Positions 1-11,775 of a stretch of DNA of 64,000 nt are shown one piece after another. A model generated the notes under the pieces. It worked only from the letters and a program-made list of their open reading frames with translations, was not told where the DNA came from and did not search any database. This DNA comes from G965197715 sp965247615 (GTDB lineage Bacteria; Chloroflexota; Dehalococcoidia; Lucifugimonadales; UBA1127). The position numbers and the translations under genes are program-made. Each line of letters begins with the position of its first letter. Position 1 is the stretch's first letter. Location of the stretch: contig OZ252022.1 in NCBI GenBank assembly GCA_965247615.1, positions 1 through 64,000 on the forward strand, given 5' to 3'.

Positions 1-22
1 GCACCATTCCAAGCCGCTGGCC

Positions 23-48
23 ACCGGTTGACTCCCCCCCCAACCGGT
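23..48. repeat. Inverted repeat, possible terminator of an off-window gene
   Basis: An 8-bp perfect inverted repeat (ACCGGTTG ... CAACCGGT) surrounds a C-rich 10-nt loop and is followed by TTTC. It could be the terminator of a gene lying before the window. The T-tract is short, so this is only suggestive. Nothing else is recognisable in bases 1-112. Confidence 0.3.
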
Positions 49-112
49 TTCAGCGCCACCCGCAGGCTCCATACGTCCCATCGACAATGGTGGATTTGGG
101 GCCATAGTCTCC

Positions 113-141
113 TTGACAGCCCTACATCCTTATAGTAACCT
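113..141 (+). promoter_or_regulatory. Weak candidate promoter of the collagen-like gene
   Basis: A perfect -35 hexamer TTGACA (113-118) is followed after 17 nt by TAACCT (136-141). A better-looking TATAGT (131-136) lies only 12 nt away, which is too close. The element is about 40 nt upstream of the chosen ATG. Confidence 0.3.
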
Positions 142-180
142 GCCTCCTGTGCCAATTTGCGTGAGGAAGGACTTGCGACC

Positions 181-1230
181 ATGAGTTTTGCCGCACATTC
201 GTACCGGGTGTCTCTTGGGGCATTTCGCCAAAGGGTATGGCTTCCGGCCATCCTGATTCTTGGGTTGCTCTTCGTCGTTGCCTGTAGTGGGGATATGGGT
301 GCCCGTGGTCCGGTAGGGCCTGACGGGCCGCAAGGGCCCGCCGGTCCGGCAGGCGCTGCTGGCGTCGCTGGGTCGCAGGGGCCACAGGGGTCGGCAGGCA
401 GTCTTGGGCCACAGGGGCCGCAGGGCGAGCGAGGAACACAGGGCCAGACAGGAGCCGGAGGGCCGCAGGGCCAGTCAGGATCGCCGGGACCGAAGGGCGA
501 TCAGGGAGATCCGGGTGGACCCCAAGGGCCGCAAGGGCAGGCCGGGCCTCGTGGCCCGATGGGCGACCAGGGGACGCAAGGGCCCCAAGGCCCGCAGGGG
601 CAGATAGGACCGAAGGGCGATCCGGGAGCTCCGGGTGGGCCGGCAGGACCGACGGGAGCCCAGGGTCCCGCGGGACCGCAGGGACCCATAGGGCCTCGTG
701 GCGCGCAAGGTGATACCGGACCCCAAGGACCCCAGGGTATCCAGGGCAATACAGGATCCCCGGGCGCACAGGGTGAAGCAGGGCCGCAGGGGCCGCAAGG
801 TGGGCAGGGTGAACCAGGAACCCAGGGGCCACAAGGAGCCCAGGGTGCCACAGGGCCCGCCGGTCCCCAGGGTTCCCCGGGGTTGCGGGGTGCTCCCGGA
901 CCGGAAGGCGTCGCAGGCCCGCATGGCCCCCAGGGCATTCAGGGTGAACCGGGGGTTAGTAGCCTCCAAATCGTCAGCGCTATTAGTCGATCGGACAGTG
1001 TGGACAAGTCCGGAGTGGCCCTCTGTTCGGCAGCCGGTAATAACCTGTACGCCATCGGTGGCGGAGCCATGATCTCAGGTGTTGCCGACGGCGTCGCTCT
1101 TGTGGAGACGCGCCCCGTTGGTCTGGAGGGAGAGATACCCTCCGGGTGGCAGGCAAAGGCCGTGGAGATAAACGAACAGTCAGGGGATTGGACCCTCACG
1201 GTCTACGCGGTGTGCGCCAGCGTCAACTAG
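181..1230 (+). CDS. Collagen-like (Gly-X-Y repeat) lipoprotein
   Basis: A 349-aa secreted or surface protein. An N-terminal hydrophobic signal ends in a lipobox, FVVAC, with the lipidated Cys at residue 35. It is followed by about 73 Gly-X-Y triplets (residues ~40-258), rich in GPQG, GPKG and GEPG, and then by a 91-residue non-collagenous C-terminal domain that begins SSLQIV and has two Cys near its ends. Bacterial collagen-like proteins form trimeric stalks, and the C-terminal domain may trimerise or bind a ligand; that is inference. The start is ATG 181 because GAGGAAGG lies 10 nt upstream; an in-frame TTG at 157 would add eight residues. A strong hairpin follows the stop, so the gene is probably monocistronic. 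Confidence 0.85.
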   Translation: MSFAAHSYRVSLGAFRQRVWLPAILILGLLFVVACSGDMGARGPVGPDGPQGPAGPAGAAGVAGSQGPQGSAGSLGPQGPQGERGTQGQTGAGGPQGQSGSPGPKGDQGDPGGPQGPQGQAGPRGPMGDQGTQGPQGPQGQIGPKGDPGAPGGPAGPTGAQGPAGPQGPIGPRGAQGDTGPQGPQGIQGNTGSPGAQGEAGPQGPQGGQGEPGTQGPQGAQGATGPAGPQGSPGLRGAPGPEGVAGPHGPQGIQGEPGVSSLQIVSAISRSDSVDKSGVALCSAAGNNLYAIGGGAMISGVADGVALVETRPVGLEGEIPSGWQAKAVEINEQSGDWTLTVYAVCASVN

Positions 1231-1290
1231 AGCTACATCATGACTGCTGGGGTCGGGTGCATCCCAGCGACGCAGTGAATTACTAGGTAG

Positions 1291-1325
1291 GGAGGGCAGC
1301 AGGCCGGGTCGGCCTGCTGCCCTCC
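1291..1325 (+). terminator. Strong stem-loop after the collagen-like gene
   Basis: A perfect 15-bp stem (1291-1305 pairs with 1311-1325) with a 5-nt loop lies 60 nt after the stop codon. The tail GCTTCTTGT is only moderately T-rich. The rest of 1231-1614 holds no recognisable gene; it is C-rich non-coding sequence. Confidence 0.65.
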
Positions 1326-1614
1326 GCTTCTTGTCGTGCCCTGCTCCCCCGGGGGAGTGACCCGCTCATGTTGAGGCGCTCGGACCACATGAGCGGCGTG
1401 CGCCACTCCACCCCCCCAACAAGCCGCCGCGGTGGCGCGGTTCCGCCTGCCACCCGTCCCTATCCTGGACCCATGACTCCCCAGCTGCACCACGCCACGT
1501 CACCACCAGACCACCCGTCAGCCACCGCCCGCCCCATTCGTTTCGTCCCCCACTTTTCTCTCCCCCTTCAAATAAACATAAGTCGAATAACGAATCGCCC
1601 CGGCGCCCCCGGCC

Positions 1615-1643
1615 TTGACACAACCCCCGCATAGGCATATACC
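1615..1643 (+). promoter_or_regulatory. Sigma-70-type promoter of the RdhA-like gene
   Basis: TTGACA (1615-1620), a 17-nt spacer and TATACC (1638-1643). A GGAGGT ribosome site at 1672-1677 is correctly spaced before the ATG at 1685. It is one of the best promoter matches in the window. Confidence 0.75.
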
Positions 1644-1684
1644 GTAGGGAGTCCCCAGCCAGCACCAAGGCGGAGGTAAGTCCC

Positions 1685-3016
1685 ATGGTCGTCAAAGACA
1701 AGCTCCAGCAGCCCCAGGACGCCGCCGACGGATCCGGCGCACCCGCCCCGTCCTACCCCTTCGTCGGGCGCAGTGTCCGCGTCGTCGGCAACTGGCGCTC
1801 CGTCGACGCCAACCAGACCCCCCACGAGAAGAACAAGCGCGGTGAGCTCGGCAAGCTCCTCTCCAACTGGTACTTCAACCGCATCTCCCGCGACCCCCTC
1901 GGCCGCATCGGCTCCGCACAGGCCGTCGCCGACCGCCGCAACCTCCTCAGCAACGTCGTCGGCGGCGCTCCCAAGGGCCAGGTCAACCCCCACCGGGCCC
2001 CCGTCCACGACCCCAAGGCCCTCACCCGGCACATCAAGCGCGTCGGCAAAGCCATGGGCGCCGACATCGTCGGCATCGCCGCCGTCCACCCCTCCTTCCT
2101 CTACGCCGGCGGCCGCTACCCCGAGGACGGCACCGGCATCCAGGGCAACGGCGCCGCCGCGGGCGACACCCCCGAGGAGCTCGCCAAGCAGTACCCCTTC
2201 GCCATCACCCTCGCCGTCGCCTGGGACGACCGCATGGTCCGCGCGCACCGCCACCGCATCGGCGACGCCGCCTACCACCTCAGCCAGCAGTACTCCTCCG
2301 TCGTCTACCAGCGCCTCGTCGGCTACATCCGGGAGCTCGGCTACTCCGCCGTCCAGCGCATGGCCCACCCCATGCCCGTCGCCCTTGCCGGCGGCATCGG
2401 CGAAATGGGCCGCCACGGCATGCTCATCACCGCCGACCACGGCCCGCGCATCCATCCCGGCGACCCCATCCTCACCGACCTCCCCCTCATCCCCAACACC
2501 CCCATCGACATCGGCGTCGAGGACTTCTGCCGCGTCTGCAAGAAGTGCGCCACCACCTGCCCCACCAACAGCATCACCATCGGCGGCAAGGCCGTCTCCA
2601 ACGGCGTCGAGAAGTACAAGATCAACTGGGAGACCTGCTACCGCCTGCGCCCCCACGTCATGGAGTACTGGGAAAGCTGCCTCACCTGCGTCGCCGTCTG
2701 CCCCTACACCAAGCCCAAGACTTGGTGGCACACCCTCGCCGTCCAGTCCCTCAAGCGCACCCCCATCCCCCTCCGCTCCGCCGTCGTCTGGCCCCTCAAG
2801 TGGCTCGACGACCGCATCTGGGGCAAGATCCCCCAGAAACGCGTCCAGTGGATGAGCTACGACTCCGGCCTCCTCAAGCTCGCCAAGCCCAACGCCGCCT
2901 CCAACGGCAGCGCGGCCCAGCAGCCCGAGCAGGACGGCAAGGGGCACTACTACCCGCTCAAAGAGAACACCCGCCGCTTCGACATCCTGAAGGAGAAGCG
3001 CCGGACCCGCGTCTGA
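1685..3016 (+). CDS. Reductive-dehalogenase-like corrinoid/Fe-S protein, no Tat signal
   Basis: A 443-aa RdhA-family protein. The central region contains the family pattern GEMGRHGMLIT...GPRI before the ferredoxin part. The first [4Fe-4S] motif is C282xxC285xxC288xxxC292P. The second uses C318 together with C332xxC335xxxC339P. Classical respiratory RdhAs start with a twin-arginine signal and have an rdhB anchor gene nearby; neither is seen, so this enzyme is probably cytoplasmic, as described for other marine or catabolic RdhA homologues. Its substrate is unknown: reductive dehalogenation or another B12-dependent reduction is inferred. Epoxyqueuosine reductase (QueG) is less likely because the QueG active-site pattern is not seen. 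An MFS transporter follows 227 nt downstream. Leu and Val codons are nearly all CTC and GTC, unlike most genes in the window. Confidence 0.82.
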   Translation: MVVKDKLQQPQDAADGSGAPAPSYPFVGRSVRVVGNWRSVDANQTPHEKNKRGELGKLLSNWYFNRISRDPLGRIGSAQAVADRRNLLSNVVGGAPKGQVNPHRAPVHDPKALTRHIKRVGKAMGADIVGIAAVHPSFLYAGGRYPEDGTGIQGNGAAAGDTPEELAKQYPFAITLAVAWDDRMVRAHRHRIGDAAYHLSQQYSSVVYQRLVGYIRELGYSAVQRMAHPMPVALAGGIGEMGRHGMLITADHGPRIHPGDPILTDLPLIPNTPIDIGVEDFCRVCKKCATTCPTNSITIGGKAVSNGVEKYKINWETCYRLRPHVMEYWESCLTCVAVCPYTKPKTWWHTLAVQSLKRTPIPLRSAVVWPLKWLDDRIWGKIPQKRVQWMSYDSGLLKLAKPNAASNGSAAQQPEQDGKGHYYPLKENTRRFDILKEKRRTRV

Positions 3017-3156
3017 CGCCCCCCGCTACCCCAGCGGCGGCCTCATGGCGTGCCACCGCGTACCCCCCTCGTACGCGTAGGCCGCCCGCAGCACCCGCGT
3101 GCCTCCTGTAAGCCGTCACCGGTGGGAGCGGCCCCAGCAGCCGGCGTGGGGACTCC

Positions 3157-3184
3157 TTGCCCCACACCGGCGGTGGTGTATACT
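3157..3184 (+). promoter_or_regulatory. Candidate promoter of the MFS transporter gene
   Basis: TTGCCC (3157-3162), a 16-nt spacer and TATACT (3179-3184), 60 nt before the ATG. It suggests that the transporter has its own promoter and is not simply co-transcribed with the RdhA-like gene. Confidence 0.45.
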
Positions 3185-3243
3185 GGCCCCGGCGGTGAAG
3201 CGGCGCCCCAGACAAGCCCACTCCGCGCCGTTCCCCAGCGAGG

Positions 3244-4548
3244 ATGTCCTTGGCCTCATCTCAACAAGCCTCCCGAACCAGGGCCCTCATCGCCTTGAAC
3301 CTCGCCGCCCTCCTCTGGTCCATCGGCCTCGGCGCCGCCGTCCCCGTCATCCCCCTCCTCTCCCACCGCTTCATCCCCAGCGCCTTCGCCGCCGCGGTCG
3401 TGACCTCCATCGGCGGCCTCGGACGACTCCTCATCAGCTACTTCGCCGGCGACCTCATGGACCGCTTCGGCAAACGTAAGATCAGCCTCGTTGGCATCTT
3501 CATCCGCATGGTCTTCTCCTTCTTGGAGGGCTTCTCCCGCTCCTACCTCCAACTCGTCCTCTTCCGCTTCGGCTCCGGCGTCGGCACCGCCGTCTGGGGC
3601 ACCGGCCTCACCTCCATGACCGCCGACATCGCCAAGCGTGGCGACCGCGGCCGCCTCTCCGGCCTCCGCACCACCCTCGCCGACCTCGGCCACGTCCTCG
3701 GCCCCTTCCTCGGCGGCTGGGCTTGGGGCGCCACCGGCAGCATCCGCGTCCCCTTCTTCATCAACGGCTTCAGCAAGTTCGGCGTCTTCCTCACCATCCT
3801 CTTCCTGATGCGCGAGTCCGTTCAGCTTCCCGACGACCCGCCTGCCCCCGCCGGGACGCCAACACCCCCCGGCGCTCCGCCGCCGGCGCAGGAGAAGCGC
3901 ACGGACGCTCCCCGGGGCGCCGGCCGCTCCGAGCTCGCCGTGGCCGTGATCTCCGTGGGCTTCCTCTTCATCATCTACACCCTCTTTATCGAGTCCCTGT
4001 TCCGAGAGGGCATCACCAACGTCGTCATGCCCCTCTACGCCAAGCTGGAGCTGGGGCTGAGCCAGACCAACACCGGCCTCATCATCAGCGCCATCGGCTT
4101 CGGCGGCATGGTGTCCGCCCTCCCTGCCGGCTTCATCGCAGACCGCTGGGGCATCCGCGCCGCCCTCATCCCCGCAGCACTCGTATCGACAGCCTCCATG
4201 ATCTTCCTGGCCCTCAACGCCGGCGCCACGGTCACCCTCGTGGCGGGCGTCCCCCTGAACCTGGTGCTCACCGCATTTTCCGCCGGCGTCGGGACCGGCG
4301 TCGTGAACGTGGCCACTCAGGCCTACTCCATCGACCTCTCCCCGCGGGGCGCCCGGGGCCGCTTCTTCGGCCTCAGCATGGCCACCCGCCACTTCGCCAC
4401 CCTCGTCGGCCCCCTGCTCATCGGCGGCCTGGCGGACTTCAGCTACAGCTACACCTTCGTGTTGCTCGCCGTCCTCTTCGCCACCATCGCACCCGCAGGT
4501 CTCCTCATCATCAAGGACCGGCCCAGGGCACGACAACCCGCCGCATAG
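3244..4548 (+). CDS. MFS transporter
   Basis: A 434-aa major facilitator with about 12 hydrophobic segments in two halves. The halves are separated by a Pro/Ala-rich cytoplasmic linker (~residues 197-225). The typical loop 2-3 motif is visible as GDLMDRFGKRK, and its counterpart in the second half is GFIADRWGIR. It moves small solutes across the inner membrane; the substrate cannot be told. Its position after the RdhA-like gene suggests uptake or export of that enzyme's substrate or product, which is inference. The first half shares the extreme C-ending codon bias of the upstream gene, while the second half is more mixed. GAGG lies very close to the ATG, so the start is approximate. Confidence 0.85.
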   Translation: MSLASSQQASRTRALIALNLAALLWSIGLGAAVPVIPLLSHRFIPSAFAAAVVTSIGGLGRLLISYFAGDLMDRFGKRKISLVGIFIRMVFSFLEGFSRSYLQLVLFRFGSGVGTAVWGTGLTSMTADIAKRGDRGRLSGLRTTLADLGHVLGPFLGGWAWGATGSIRVPFFINGFSKFGVFLTILFLMRESVQLPDDPPAPAGTPTPPGAPPPAQEKRTDAPRGAGRSELAVAVISVGFLFIIYTLFIESLFREGITNVVMPLYAKLELGLSQTNTGLIISAIGFGGMVSALPAGFIADRWGIRAALIPAALVSTASMIFLALNAGATVTLVAGVPLNLVLTAFSAGVGTGVVNVATQAYSIDLSPRGARGRFFGLSMATRHFATLVGPLLIGGLADFSYSYTFVLLAVLFATIAPAGLLIIKDRPRARQPAA

Positions 4549-4565
4549 CGCGGCGCCGCGGTCCG

Positions 4566-7913
<3,348 letters not shown>

Positions 7914-8051
7914 TGGTTTCCCACCTTGCGAGACGGTGACCAAGGGCGCGACCGCACCAGCCTGGCAACGTCAAGCCTCTTCTCTTAGTTCTCAGAAATC
8001 TCTTCGATGCTGTCCCCAAATCCGAGCCCAACGACCCCTCCGAGTAAACGT

Positions 8052-9179
8052 TCAACGCTGTCCGGGATGGTGCGCATCACGCACCAACTCCAGGAACTGG
8101 TCGAAGACGTACTCGTTGTCCTTGGGGCCGGGCGAAGCCTCTGCGTGGTACTGAATGGTCAGCACGGGCAGCGCGCGATGGCGGAGGCCCTCGACCGTGC
8201 CGTCGTTCAGGTTCACGTGGCTCACCTCCAGCTCCGCGGGAAGGCCATCACTATCTACGGCATAGCCGTGGTTCTGGGCGGTAATGGAAACTCGGCCGGT
8301 GGCCAGCTCCTTCACCGGGTGGTTGGCGCCCCGGTGGCCGAACTTCAGTTTGTAGGTCCGCCCACCAAAGGCCAGGGCGACGACCTGGTGCCCAAGGCAG
8401 ATGCCCAGGGTAGGCACGCTGCGGGCGATGGCCCCGCCAGACTTGACCAGATAGTCCAGCAGCGCGGGGTCCCCCGGACCCGGCGAGAGCACGACGCCGT
8501 CCGGCTTCAGCGACAAAAGTTCTTCCGCGGAAGCGGTGGCGGGCACAGCCAACACCTGGCATCCCTTGCGTTTCAGGATCCGCATGATGTTGTACTTGAC
8601 GCCGTAATCGCTAACGACGATGCGCAGGCCGTCCCGGATGTCCGGGACCAGGGGCCCGGGTTCGGGAGAGCCGTCCCACCGGTAGGTCTCCTTGGTGCTG
8701 ACCTCGGCGACGTAGTCGGTGGCGCCGTACTGCGGGGCCAAGCGCAGCCGCTCCAGGGCTTCCCCGGGGGCGGCGCCGATTGCGAGAGCGCCCATCATGA
8801 CGCCGTGGCTGCGCAGCTTGCGGGTGAGGGCGCGGGTGTCGACACCGCTCAGGCCGGGCACGCCGTGGTCGGCCAGGTACTCGTGGAGCGTGCGACGGCT
8901 GTGGGCATGGCTGGGCGCATCGCTCCAGCCCCGCACGATGAAGCCCGCTACCTGAATGCGCGCAGACTCGAGGGCCTCATCGCTAATGCCGTAGTTGCCC
9001 TGGAGCGGGAAGGTTGGCACCACGATCTGCCCGGCGAAGGAAGGGTCGGTGAGCATCTCCTGGTAACCGGTCATAGAGGTGGTGAAGACCACCTCGCCAT
9101 ACGCCGACGCCTCAGCCCCGAAAGCGTCGCCTTCATAGGTAGTGCCGTCGGCCAGAACTAGGTATCCTGTCCCTGCCAC
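8052..9179 (-). CDS. carA: Carbamoyl-phosphate synthase small (glutaminase) subunit
   Basis: A 375-aa protein that releases ammonia from glutamine and channels it to CarB. The N-terminal CarA domain begins GYLVLADGTTYEG. The C-terminal class I glutamine amidotransferase domain has the nucleophile motif GICLGHQ and the His/Glu pair in QYHAEASPGP. GTG 9179 is chosen because GGAAGGA sits 7 nt upstream and the protein then begins as the family usually does; the ATG at 9251 adds 24 poorly conserved residues. It lies 131 nt after pyrC and 138 nt before carB. Confidence 0.95.
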   Translation of the reverse strand: MAGTGYLVLADGTTYEGDAFGAEASAYGEVVFTTSMTGYQEMLTDPSFAGQIVVPTFPLQGNYGISDEALESARIQVAGFIVRGWSDAPSHAHSRRTLHEYLADHGVPGLSGVDTRALTRKLRSHGVMMGALAIGAAPGEALERLRLAPQYGATDYVAEVSTKETYRWDGSPEPGPLVPDIRDGLRIVVSDYGVKYNIMRILKRKGCQVLAVPATASAEELLSLKPDGVVLSPGPGDPALLDYLVKSGGAIARSVPTLGICLGHQVVALAFGGRTYKLKFGHRGANHPVKELATGRVSITAQNHGYAVDSDGLPAELEVSHVNLNDGTVEGLRHRALPVLTIQYHAEASPGPKDNEYVFDQFLELVRDAHHPGQR

Positions 9180-9310
9180 TCGCTCATCCTTCCAGGTCCG
9201 CTTGATGCTTGACCTCCGCCCGGCCTTCGGCGGGTCCGGGACGGACGCCATGCCTGTTTGTTGCTCGAGCCCCCCCCCAGGTTCGGGTCAGCCCAACGAC
9301 GAGCGGTCCG

Positions 9311-10711
9311 CTAGGCCCCTGAGGACCTCGTCTCCGCCCGATCTTCGGCCAGGTACACCAACCTGCCGCCGACAGCGGTGGCCACGACCCTCCCCCGCAG
9401 GGTGACGCCGGCCAAGGGTGTGTTCCTTCCCCTGGAGGTCAGGCGCTCCGGCTCAACCGTCCACGTGGCGCCGGGGTCGAAGACGGTGACGTCGGCGGCG
9501 GCGCCCGGCCGCAGGGACCCCAGATGGCTCCATTGCGGTCCGAGTACGCGCGCCGGGTCCGCGGTCAACCGCTGGACCAGGGTCTCCAGAGCCAGGTCGC
9601 CGCGGCGCACCAGGGCCATCAACAAGCCAAGGGCCGTCTCCAGCCCGCTGATGCCGGAGGCGGCGTCATCGAAGGTGCAGACCTTGTCCACGGCGCTGTG
9701 GGGTGCGTGGTCGGTGGCGATGATGTCGAGAACGCCTTCTCGGAGCCCCTGGACCACAGCCTCAACGTCCCGCCGCGTGCGCAGTGGGGGGTTGACCTTC
9801 GCGTTGGTGTCGTAGGAGTCCGGCGCGAGGGGAGCCCAGGCGTCGGTCTCATGGGACTCAAGCTCCCCATCCCTTGGCCCCCCCATCACCCAGTCCTCAG
9901 TCAGCAAGAGATGGTGGGGCGTGACCTCGGCGGTTACCCGGAGGCCGCGTTCCTTGGCCCGGCGCACGAGATCCACGGAGCCTGCCGTGCTCAGGTGCGC
10001 CAGGTGCAACCGCCCGCCGGTGAGCGCGGCGAGCTCGATGTCCCGGGCAACCATGCACTCCTCGGCGGCGGCGGGCATGCCCCGCAGGCCCAGGCGGCTG
10101 GCCACCCAACCCTCGTTGACTACGCTCCGGCGGGCCAGGGACGGTTCCTCGCAGTGGTTGATCACTGGCAGGCCCAAGGGGGCGGAATAGGTCAGGGCCA
10201 TGCGCATGAGGAAGGGATCGGCCACAGGGTCACCGTCGTCACTAAACCCGATGGCGCCGGCCTCGGCCAACTCCGCCATCTCAGTCAGCGCCTTGCCTGC
10301 TCTGCCCGCGGTCACGCAGGCGATGGGCAGGACGCGCACGAGGGCGGCCTCCTGGGCCCGGCGAAGAACAAGCTGGACCAAGGCGGCGTTGTCCAGGGGC
10401 GGGTCCGTGTTGGGCATGGCGCAGATGGTCGTGAAGCCGCCCCGAGCAGCAGCGCCGGCACCGGTTGCGATGGTCTCCTTCTGCTCGAATCCAGGCTCGC
10501 GGAGATGCGTGTGGAGGTCTATGAAGCCTGGGCATACCACCAGACCGCGGGCATCCAGCACGTCACAGCCCTGGGGCGCGGGGTTGCGGTGCCCGGCGGG
10601 CGCCACCCACGACACGACGCCTTCCTGCAGCAGCACGTCGCCCAGCTGATCAATGCCCTGGCCGGGATCGAGGACCCGTCCACCTTGGATGAGAAGCACG
10701 CTATCCGTCAT
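9311..10711 (-). CDS. pyrC: Dihydroorotase, class I
   Basis: A 466-aa zinc amidohydrolase that cyclises carbamoyl aspartate to dihydroorotate, the third step of pyrimidine synthesis. Metal-binding motifs are visible: DLHTHLREPG near residue 63, DDGDP in the middle and ATDHAPH toward the C-terminus. The length fits class I (PyrC of B. subtilis type). The ATG is preceded by GGAGG at good spacing and overlaps the end of pyrB by 11 nt, so translation is probably coupled. Confidence 0.95.
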   Translation of the reverse strand: MTDSVLLIQGGRVLDPGQGIDQLGDVLLQEGVVSWVAPAGHRNPAPQGCDVLDARGLVVCPGFIDLHTHLREPGFEQKETIATGAGAAARGGFTTICAMPNTDPPLDNAALVQLVLRRAQEAALVRVLPIACVTAGRAGKALTEMAELAEAGAIGFSDDGDPVADPFLMRMALTYSAPLGLPVINHCEEPSLARRSVVNEGWVASRLGLRGMPAAAEECMVARDIELAALTGGRLHLAHLSTAGSVDLVRRAKERGLRVTAEVTPHHLLLTEDWVMGGPRDGELESHETDAWAPLAPDSYDTNAKVNPPLRTRRDVEAVVQGLREGVLDIIATDHAPHSAVDKVCTFDDAASGISGLETALGLLMALVRRGDLALETLVQRLTADPARVLGPQWSHLGSLRPGAAADVTVFDPGATWTVEPERLTSRGRNTPLAGVTLRGRVVATAVGGRLVYLAEDRAETRSSGA

Positions 10712-11762
10712 GGAGGCCTCCGTTCCGCCTGGAGGAGCTCAGGATCAGGAGGAGCAGCGCCATGCGTATGGCGATGCCGTTGCTCACCTGCTCTTCGATG
10801 GTGGACTGGGAGCCGTGGGCGGCCGCCGGGCTGATTTCGACGCCCTCATTCATGGGGCCGGGATGCATCACGAGGGCACCTGGCCGGGCCCTGGCAAGAC
10901 GTTCCTCGTTGACCTGCCACAGGCGGGCATACTCCCGCAGGCTGGGCAGGAGTCCGCCTTCCTGGCGCTCCTGCTGCATGCGCAGGGCCATAACGACGTC
11001 GGCGCCCTCGATGGCGCGGTCGGCGTCTAGCTCCACTTCGACGCCGGCCAGGGGGTGCCCAGGAGTGTCGTCACGCCCCTTGAGCAGGTCCCAGGGCATG
11101 AGGGTGGGCGGACCGCACAGCACGACCTGAGCTCCGAGGCTCAAAAGGCCCCACAGGTCGGAGCGGGCTACGCGGCTGTGCGAAACGTCGCCGAGGATGG
11201 CGACGCGGCGCCCCTCCAAGGACCCCAGGTGTTCCTGCATGGTCAGCAGGTCCAGCAGCCCCTGGGTGGGGTGGGCGTGTGTGCCGTCGCCCGCGTTGAT
11301 GACGCAGGTGCCGGTCAGGTGACGGGCCACGAAATAGGGCGCCCCGGAGTGGGGGTGCCGCAGGACCAGCAGATCGGCCCCGGCGGCCTGGAGGGTGAGA
11401 GCCGTGTTTAGGAGCGACTCGCCCTTCTCGGCGCTGCTGCCGTTGGCTGACAGATTGATGACGTCCGCGCTGAGGAGCTTGCCCGCCGACTCGAAGGATA
11501 CCCTGGTGCGGGTACTGGGTTCGATGAAGAGAGTGACGATGGTCTTGCCGCGCAGGGTGGGGACCTTCTTCACGTCGCGCTGGAGCACCTCTTTCATGGT
11601 CCGGGCGGTCTGGAGCACAGTGGCGATCTCCAGCGCGGAGAAATCATCGAGGTCCAGGACGTGGGCCCTGCGCCACACTGGCGCATTTCGCTCCCCCGAG
11701 GGCGGCTCCTGCGCCGTCGCGACGGGCCTGCTGCTCGTCCTCTCCGCCTGAGCGTCACGCAT
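10701..11762 (-). CDS. pyrB: Aspartate carbamoyltransferase catalytic subunit
   Basis: A 353-aa enzyme that condenses carbamoyl phosphate with aspartate. The carbamoyl-phosphate site EPSTRTRVSFE, the HPTQ loop and the C-terminal HPGPMNEGVEI motif are all intact. An extra ~30 residues at the N-terminus are low-complexity. ATG 11762 is chosen because AGGGAGGG lies just upstream and the gene then starts 13 nt after pyrR; the open frame could begin at 11837, inside pyrR. No pyrI regulatory subunit is present, consistent with regulation by PyrR. Confidence 0.95.
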   Translation of the reverse strand: MRDAQAERTSSRPVATAQEPPSGERNAPVWRRAHVLDLDDFSALEIATVLQTARTMKEVLQRDVKKVPTLRGKTIVTLFIEPSTRTRVSFESAGKLLSADVINLSANGSSAEKGESLLNTALTLQAAGADLLVLRHPHSGAPYFVARHLTGTCVINAGDGTHAHPTQGLLDLLTMQEHLGSLEGRRVAILGDVSHSRVARSDLWGLLSLGAQVVLCGPPTLMPWDLLKGRDDTPGHPLAGVEVELDADRAIEGADVVMALRMQQERQEGGLLPSLREYARLWQVNEERLARARPGALVMHPGPMNEGVEISPAAAHGSQSTIEEQVSNGIAIRMALLLLILSSSRRNGGLHDG

Positions 11763-11775
11763 TGTCGTCCCTCCC

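Noticed and set aside
300..960. CRISPR-like or satellite repeat
   Set aside because: The repetition is 9-nt periodic Gly-X-Y coding sequence with varied third bases, not direct repeats with spacers.
1568..2947. A long minus-strand open frame of 459 codons opposite the RdhA-like gene
   Set aside because: It is a by-product of C-ending codons on the plus strand, is Gly/Val/Ala/Asp-rich without a family, and the plus-strand gene has motifs, a promoter and a ribosome site.
1685..3016. Epoxyqueuosine reductase QueG
   Set aside because: The protein has two ferredoxin motifs, as QueG does, but shows the GEMGRHGMLIT...GPRI pattern of RdhA proteins and lacks the QueG-like AGLGWIGKH segment.
3256..4536. 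A minus-strand open frame of 426 codons opposite the MFS gene
   Set aside because: Same cause. The composition (Glu/Gly/Asp-rich) mirrors the hydrophobic codons of the transporter, and no start signal is present.
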